Shown here in pieces: positions 57,584-64,000 of a DNA stretch of 64,000 nt (position 1 is its first letter; each line of letters starts with the position of its first letter). The notes under the pieces are model-generated. The model saw only the letters and a list, made by a program, of their open reading frames with translations, was not told the origin of the DNA and did no database searches. The DNA comes from Dipteris shenzhenensis (lineage: Eukaryota; Polypodiophyta; Polypodiopsida; Gleicheniales): the NCBI GenBank assembly GCA_047967505.1, contig CM106539.1; one strand, 5' to 3'. A program made the translations under genes and the position numbers.

Positions 57584-57955
57584 TGTTGAGATATCGAGCT
57601 CCAGTCATGATATGCCAGGGTGACCGTTGCGCATTTATGTCACTGACTTGTTAGCTACAGATGCGGTTGGTACACGGCCCATGAATAATAGCTGGATGAC
57701 AGCTATCTTTATGTACTCTAGTTAGTGGCTCAGTTAGTATGCCACCTAGGTTAGCTGAGTTTGGTTTGAGACCCACATATAGGGTTCATCTATTCCTTTT
57801 GTACTAAGAGAGGGAGTTTTTTTGGCTTTCACAACTAAGAAGAGGAAAATTGTTTTCAGCCTCCACCTTTGTTTGTGTTCCCCCATTGTGTAGGTGAGGA
57901 AGCTGCAAGTGAGACTCCTTACCTCTCTCCCACTCTTTTCACATGGTATCAGAGC
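57584..57955 (+). mobile_element. Copia element 2: complete 5' LTR and primer-binding site
   Basis: A 360-bp LTR from TGTTGAGATATCGAG (57584) to TTTTCACA (57943), directly followed by TGGTATCAGAGC (57944-57955). It is the full-length reference for the truncated LTRs of element 1. Confidence 0.92.
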
Positions 57956-58454
57956 TCGATTCGTGGTAAGGAGCTCAAGGAAGCAAACCAAGTTCGCAGT
58001 GTCTTGGTAAGAGGATCAATGTTGCTTTCCTTTTTCGAGTTTGGGAGTAAATCTTTGCAGGTAGCACAGCCGGGAAGTGCAAGGGTGCACTGTCTCAGAT
58101 TGAGACGCCCTTCGCGTTGCGGCGAGAGGGTGACATTATTTTTTGGATTCGAGGCCATTTCAGGGCTCGTTTTGATGGTGGAAGTTTTCTGCAAGCACTC
58201 AAAAAAGTGCCCTGTTTGGCTATGCGACCATTGTTCTACAGGTCGATGAAAAGTTACCGCAAAAATTGCATCCTATGCCTATGCGCAGAGATATTGGGAG
58301 TGACAGAATCATTCTTATTGCCTGTTGATGCAAAATCGTCACTAGGAAGTGACTGTGTGGTCAAATACCACTTTCGTCAATTTTGCAGATCTGCCCTTGT
58401 GAGACAGAAGTTGTTTTTTTTGTAGTGACATAATATTTTTGCAGTGTTCTGTAA

Positions 58455-61065
58455 TGGCATCTGATGCTCTTTCACAGATAGTCATTCACAGATAGTCACT
58501 GAAAAGCTTGACAAGAACAACTTCCAAGCATGGAAGTTTAGAATGACGAATTTCCTTAAGGGAAAAGGCTATTGGGAGTTCATTACTGGAGCAAAAAAAG
58601 AACCAGTTATTCCTAATGTTCCCAATCAACAGGAGTTGCATGCATTTAAAGGATGGCATGAGAGAGCCAGAAAAGTTATGTATTGGCTGTCTATTAGTAT
58701 TTCAGATTCTATGATTATGCATATTCAGGATGCAAGCATGCCAAAGGAGGTGTGGGAAACTTTGACAAAAATGTACATCACAAATACGCAAGCCAGGAAA
58801 ATGCAACTCAAGTAGGAGTTGCATAATGTGCAGAGAGAAAATATGAGCATCAATGACTACCACATGAAGATGAAAAAGATGCAGATGCACTTGCTTCCAT
58901 TGGGTCACCAGTGGAAGATGATGATTTAGTTTCTGTGACCTTGAATGGTCTAGGAAAGGATTATGCACAGTTCCGGACATCCATTGCCGTCCGTGAAAAA
59001 TTTCCTGATTTTGAGGAGTTGATTGCTCTTCTAATTTCTGAAGAGCAGAGAAATGGTGGTGCATCTTCTCTAGGAGGAACTTCAAAAGAAATTGTCTTCT
59101 ACTCAAATGCTAGAAGAGGTAGAGGCAAAGGTAGAGCAGGCCGATCTGGAGGCCGTGGCAGAAATCAGAATATGCAGCAAATTCAAGAAAACTAGTCCTA
59201 TGGAGGAGGACATGGTAACCTTAGAGGAAGGGGGAGCCAAAGAGGTTGTGGTGGATGGCAGAGAGGCCAAAATGCAAATAGCAATGTTGAATGCTACTAC
59301 TGTGGTAAAATGGGTCATATGGCTAAAGATTGCCATAAAAAGCAGAATGACATTATGAATGGAAAATTGCAGCAAGGCAATTATGCATCCTCTAGTAGAC
59401 AGGGTGATGACAAAAATGAGCATTTGTTTATGGTGCAGCACATGACCAATTGTGTGACAAGTGCAGAAGAAAGCAATGATCTGTGGTATGTTGACTCAAG
59501 TGCATCAAACCACATGACAGTTCATGCAGAATGGATGCAGGATGCAAGGAAAATGAAAAAACCAGGATTTGTGGAGACTGGTGATGATACTGCACATCCT
59601 ATTGTGCAGATTGGTAAAATTCCTTTGTCTATGCAAGATGGGAAAAAGAAATACCTGTCTGATGTATTTCATGCCCGAACATCACCAAGAACCTGGTTTC
59701 TATTGGTCAAATGGTTGAGCAGGGCTTGCAGGTCAGATTTAATCCTCATGGATGCTTTGTTGAGGATATGAAAAGTAAAGGTTGCTTGATAGCAAAAGGG
59801 AAGAAGAAGGGCAGGATGTTTACGTTGGATGCGGACATGCCTGAATTGCGTGCAACAATGTTTGCACATGGGACCGGTGTAGTTGCAAATATTGATATCT
59901 GGCATAAACACATTGGTCATGTTAATGTACAGCGACTTAAATTAATGCAGGCCCAAAATACTGTTGCAGGATTGCCTAAGTTCGAGGTTGCAGAAATGCA
60001 TAAGCTATGTGAAGCCTATCAATTTGGAAAACAGGCAAGGAAACCATTTCCTAGACATGTTCAAGAGAGTAAGAGGCCATTGGAATTAATCCACTCTGAT
60101 GTGTGGACTACTAAAGCTGCATCTATTGGAGGCTGTCATTATTTTGTCACTTTTATTAATGACTACAGCCTCAGGGGGGTCACTATGTATAAACCCTCTA
60201 TACTATTTTCTAAAATCCCTTATCTGTAAATTTTTCATTAATAAAATGTACCCCTTTTCTATACAAATCTGCAAATTTTTCCCAAAACTATTTTAAATAG
60301 TCCCTTATGTATATTTATTTCTATAAATTTTAGAAATAAAAAATATCCTTCTGTTGAACTCACGTGATAGGGTTACATATGATGAGTGACCCCCCCGAGA
60401 CTACAGTAGAAAAGTTTGGGTGTATTTTATGAAAAAGAAAAGTGAAGTGCTTGGGCATTTCAAAGCTTTTAAAGCTATGATTGAAAAAGAAATAGGCTTG
60501 CAAATAAAATGCCTAAGGTCAGATGGAGGGGGAGAGTACCTCTCAAATGAGTTTGCAAGGTTCTTGCACGAGCATGGCATAAAGCAACAATATTCATGCA
60601 GTCATACCCCATAGCAAAATGGACTTGCAGAAAGGAAAAACAGGCATATTGGAGAGGTATCTTATGCCATGCTTAATGAAAAAGACCTACCAAATTTTTA
60701 TTGGGCTGAAGCAATTGCTACAGCAGTCTACATAATGAACATGACTCCCACTGCAGCAATACATGGCATGACGCCAAAGGAGAGGTATACTGGTAGGAAA
60801 CCAGATATTTCTCATTTGAAATTTTTGGTTGCATTGCCTATGTTCATGTGCCAGATGAGTTGAGATCCAAGTTGGATCCAAAAGCTAAGAAGTACATCTT
60901 TATTGGATATTCTCTGCAATAGAAAGGGTATAGATGCTATAATCCTTCTACTCGTAAGTTTACAGTGAGCAGAGATGTTGTTTTTTATGAGATGAGGAGC
61001 TGGTATAAACCAGTAAATGTGATTGATGATGTAGATGCACAAAATGGTAATGCTGCTTAGAATTC
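58455..61065 (+). pseudogene. Copia element 2 gag to integrase, 3' truncated, split by a MITE
   Basis: Close relative of element 1. Gag from 58455 (ITEKLDKNNFQAWKFRMTNFL), CCHC knuckle CYYCGKMGHMAKDC (about 59300), protease WYVDSSASNHM (59490; Gly of DSGA changed to Ser), IDIWHKHIGH (59895), integrase HSDVW (60090), LRSDGGGEY (60515) and GLAERKN (60625). TAG stops at 58813, 59192 and 60612, small frameshifts near 58880, 59670 and 60825, and a 230-bp insertion at 60169-60398 disable it. It ends at about 61065 (GNAA, stop, NSQQ) before RT; RT, RNase H and the 3' LTR are missing. Confidence 0.92.
60169..60398. mobile_element. 230-bp MITE inside copia integrase, 8-bp target duplication
   Basis: The copia frame is interrupted between two copies of GACTACAG (60161-60168 and 60399-60406); the related element 1 has a single GACTATAG there. 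The insert has inverted ends TCAGGGGGGTCACT and AGTGACCCCCCCGA (one mismatch), and is AT-rich inside with no ORF. An 8-bp duplication and a CAGGG-type end fit a hAT-derived MITE; this assignment is inference. Confidence 0.88.
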
Positions 61066-61720
61066 ACAGCAAACACACTATTCAAAATTTTTGGACTTTC
61101 TCTCCTGGTTTGGACTTTTTTTTGGAGCATATCTTCTCCACTCAACTTCACTTAGTGAGCTCAAAAATTGGGTTTTTTAGAGCACTAAATGTGTCACTTA
61201 TATACAAATATGGCCTTACTAAGCTAAAAAGTCAAGTGGTGACCTCTAATTTAAAAAAAAATGGATCAGTGAAGCTATAATTCCCAAACTCGTGCATGGT
61301 GCCCCCATCCAATAACTATAATAATAATAATAGTAGTCTCCTAACTCTAGTTCAATTTTAACACTATGAAGTGAAAATATGACACCATATGAAAAGAGTT
61401 TGTTGAATTCAACATATAAGTGGTGTATAGATACACCATTTTTTTGAAAAAAAAGAGTTTGTTGAATTCAATATATAAGTGGTGTATAGATACACCCTTT
61501 TTTGGAAAAACAAACCATACAATAAATTATCTTATTGGTGGTATATAGATACACCATTTGTATGGAAAAAAGCATACAAAACATTATCTTATGCATCTGA
61601 ATCTCATTCAGAGTCATAAGATTCATGTAATGTATTTGCGCTTGATGGGTCAAGTCTTGCCAAATGATGTTTAATATGGACATGACTTGGATCAAGGATT
61701 GTGATACATTTTTCAACATT
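61066..61720. repeat. Spacer with 55-bp tandem units carrying a small palindrome
   Basis: AAGAGTTTGTTGAATTCAA(C/T)ATATAAGTGGTGTATAGATACACC is repeated at about 61397 and 61452, with a third partial copy near 61535. TGGTGTAT-AG-ATACACCA forms an 8-bp-arm palindrome. No gene. Confidence 0.7.
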
Positions 61721-64000
61721 CTATCCATGCTTCTTTTTAAAACTTCGTGTCCTCGATTTCCAGCAATGAATAATGCTACTGACTTCCACCTCTATTAATC
61801 CCTCATTATTTGGAACCCATTCACGTTTCTTTTTCAAGCATCCCTCATAGAGTTGTTTTATTGTATATCTTCTAGGGAGATTTTTCAATGGTTTTGGTTC
61901 ATACCATAAAGCTGTAAATGTTATAGGAGTTCCCTTGTTATCCCTTTCTATCTTAGCAACCTTTGCAACCCAAATTGGGCCACCTTGGTAATCCAACTCT
62001 GAACCTAGATCAGATGCCCAAACTACAACAAATAGACCCTCTTCAATCTCATTAGATGGTATAAACTCTGGTAAGGGTTTGTCTCCCTTCCTGCCACAAT
62101 ATTTTCGAGGTAAAAGACATTCCTCTGCTTCCTCCATATCTACTAACATATTTATATCCAAAGGAAAACTTAGTTACCTAGCTTGTTCCGGCCAAAAGGA
62201 TTCACAGTATTCAATGCTCATTAAGTTTTCTTGTCGTTCTAAAGATTGGATAAGTGCTTCAGTTGATTTAATTGTCTCCAAATTCTTAGTTGATTGCTCA
62301 GGATATTTCTGCATCATACTTTGAAGATGTTTAATGAAGGCTTTCAAGCCTTTCATTTCATCTATGTCAAGTGATTTGTTTTTTGCAAGAACAAATCTAG
62401 TTTCCTCTAATGGAATTATTCGTTGTAATAAAGCATATGACTCACTCCATAAATGATCTCCATCTACTGAGTAGTACTTCCATTGCATCACTGGAATATT
62501 GCTATGCATGTGAAACCGAAAGTAGTGTGGATTTGTGTGTCCTATTAGGGGATCATCTCTTGTTTGTAAATGTGGCTCTATGAATGCTCTCCAATCTACC
62601 ATCCTCTCTAAGATAGCCACTTCTGATTCTTCCTTGTGAGAACCTCTAATTTTTTTCCCAATTCAAAATAGCATATCCTCCATTGTCAAAACATCCATTG
62701 CCTTCAACTCACCAGAGATAACACAAAGTTGTAACACATTCTCTTTCTACATGTTGAAGTCGTATGTAGAAGTTGCAACACAAAGTTGTATCACAAAGTT
62801 GTAACACAAAGTTGTATCACAAAGTTGTGAAGATTTGATCTATGTCTTCATGTGTATGGCCGACAAGAAGAAAGCCAACTTCCACTTCTTCAAATATTTT
62901 CAAACCAACCAGCATAGAGCATAAAGCAAATATATATTTATTCTTGTTCTCTCTCCAACAATTATCAGCTTGTATTTGCAATGTGTTAGGTAAACATCCG
63001 TGAGCATCTCTGACCTTTCTTATTGCTTTCATGATTGATGTAACAACCTGGTTACTATCATGGTCATGCAAACTATCAATCCATACATCACAAATTTGGT
63101 ATCTATGTACTAATACTCCACACAAGTTTGTTTTTATCCACGTTTGCCCTCCAATGCCGGTGGGATATGTCTATATCGTGGCAAAGTGGTTGTATTCTGG
63201 TCCATGCCATCAATGGTGATGCACATGGACTTATCGACATGTGAAATAGCTTCCTCTCTCCAAGAAGCATACAACTTTCGAGCATCCTGTACATGACGTA
63301 AATGGATTGATCGCCATTTAATATATCTTCCTCACTGCTGCTCATATTTACTATGTTCAATGGCATTTTTTAATTCATCACATGTCTTACATTTTGACAT
63401 CCTTTGCTTTGATGATGTCTTGACATGGCAAAAATCTCTACGCCAAATTTTGTACAAGGTTGATCGTGAAATCATGCTCTCGTCTCTGTCTTGTAAAGTT
63501 TTATTGACAGTTTCTAGGACGACCTTCTTTGTCATTCCCAGAGGAAGATGTTGGCATTCGACACGTCCATCTAGCATTGTTTGTTGAAGATGAGGCTGCG
63601 GTAAAGCATGGTCTTCGAGAACTTGCTTTAATGTTGTGGTTGCATTTATAGTGCTTCCATGGCATTTAAGCTTGTAGGTATTTCCATGAATTGTATGAAC
63701 CACTTTTTCTTTCACCTCTGCCCAGATGGTCCAGTATGTGCCATGTGATAGTCCAGTTAACCATTGATATCCTTGATTGCAAATGGGTCTCCCATTAACC
63801 ATGGGTTTCAATCTAGGTTTATAGTGTCTTGTGCTCAAATCTTGATTAGCGCCTTGATGAAGAAAGCATGAAAACTCTTGAAGAAGATAGTTATGTCTAT
63901 TAGGCGCTGTCTTACTCCAAATACCAAGGCGTATGGCTGCACAATCATCTTTCCCAACTTTTCTAATGCAAAGTCTCTTGCAACAAACTCGTATAAGCAT
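61721..64000 (-). pseudogene. DUF7869-type transposase-like protein, broken, runs off the right edge
   Basis: The minus strand enters at 64000. Ordered landmarks: GRPICNQGYQWLTGLSHGTY (about 63790), a helical DNA-binding-like part, then SKCKTCDELKNAI (63400), MCITIDGMDQNTTTLPR (63235), LHDHDSNQVVTSIM, LQIQADNCWRENKNKYIFAL (62965) and VGFLLVGHTHEDIDQIF (62860). After a repeat insertion come AILERMVDWRAFIEPHL, HTNPHYFRFHM (62520) and GPIWVAKVAKIERD (61960). These are hallmarks of the RNase H-like family labelled DUF7869, found in several eukaryotic lineages as probable transposases (Asp in DGMD, Asp-Asn in ADN, His-Thr-His-x-Asp-x-Asp). Breaks: TGA at 63332-63334, a frameshift near 63140, the insertion at 62715-62829 and a stop at 62174. 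Confidence 0.75.
62715..62829. repeat. Insertion of LTR-type 15-bp units inside the DUF7869 gene
   Basis: AACACAAAGTTGTATCACAA units match the U3-like tandem repeats of the 18.5-20.4 kb LTR arms, including the TTCTACATGT-type spacer. They interrupt the frame immediately after HTHEDIDQIF. Only the tandem part of the LTR is present, without LTR ends. Confidence 0.75.

Noticed and set aside
1-64000. tRNA or rRNA genes, and riboswitches
   Set aside because: No cloverleaf with both pol III boxes at proper spacing and no rRNA-like sequence was seen; the 11.8-kb box pair is too weak for a tRNA.

Overview
This window is plant nuclear DNA, most likely from a large, repeat-rich homosporous fern genome. 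The grounds are a long intronless PLS-type PPR gene whose repeat units read like those of Ceratopteris/Adiantum (an impression from memory), an intronless plant 3-ketoacyl-CoA synthase, GT-AG introns, copia, Ty3 and MULE-like elements, and much (CT)n, (TA)n and (CA)n simple sequence. The species assignment is inference. Only two long genes look intact: the KCS (13371-14771, +) and the PPR gene (50227-52314, -). A small two-exon gene of unknown function (7134-7590, +) is also open. Almost everything else is mobile or mobile-derived, and mostly broken.

Layout. 1-6.45 kb (+): a decayed multi-exon gene (locus A) with a large N-terminal core followed by three diverged tandem modules that read as Ulp1-like (C48) cysteine peptidases. 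7.1-7.6 kb: small gene. 8.3-9.8 kb: a purine-rich minisatellite, a pyrimidine tract of about 600 bp, and an exon pair of unknown function. 10-13 kb: simple repeats. 13.4-14.8 kb: KCS. 18.5-20.4 kb: a long inverted repeat made of two opposed LTR-like arms of about 700 bp. 20.5-24.9 kb (-): the 3' end of a Ty3-like element with a long coiled-coil ORF after the integrase. 25.4-28.8 kb (-): a MULE-like transposase with zinc-binding N-terminus and SWIM finger. 29.9-39.2 kb: a repeat-bounded block (locus B) with minus-strand coding for a ParB/methylase-like core, an FCP1-type HAD phosphatase-like domain and a SET domain. 40.5-48.7 kb and 57.6-61.1 kb: copia and Ty3 remnants, one split by a 230-bp MITE with an 8-bp target duplication. 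50.2-52.3 kb: PPR. 54.5 kb: an LTR. 61.7-64.0 kb (-): a DUF7869-type transposase-like gene running off the right edge.

Most interesting signal. Loci A and B appear to share one core. Each has a GQH-containing ParB/DGQHR-like segment, then a conserved W-I-x-F-G stretch, then a region whose order and hydrophobic pattern recall an N4/N6 DNA methylase with decayed catalytic motifs. The cores carry different C-terminal enzymes: three C48 modules in A, and a HAD phosphatase-like domain plus SET domain in B. In B the intron joining the methylase-like part to the HAD part keeps the reading phase, which supports one polyprotein-like gene. Locus B is flanked by related direct-repeat arrays and studded with short perfect palindromes. 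I read this as a candidate undescribed family of large plant elements with exchangeable regulatory 'effector' domains. All homology here was judged by eye and needs profile or structure searches.

Decay pattern: nonsense codons across the copia, locus A and locus B sequences are mostly TAG or TGA where a related copy has CAG, CGA or TGG, as expected from deamination of methylated cytosine in silenced DNA.
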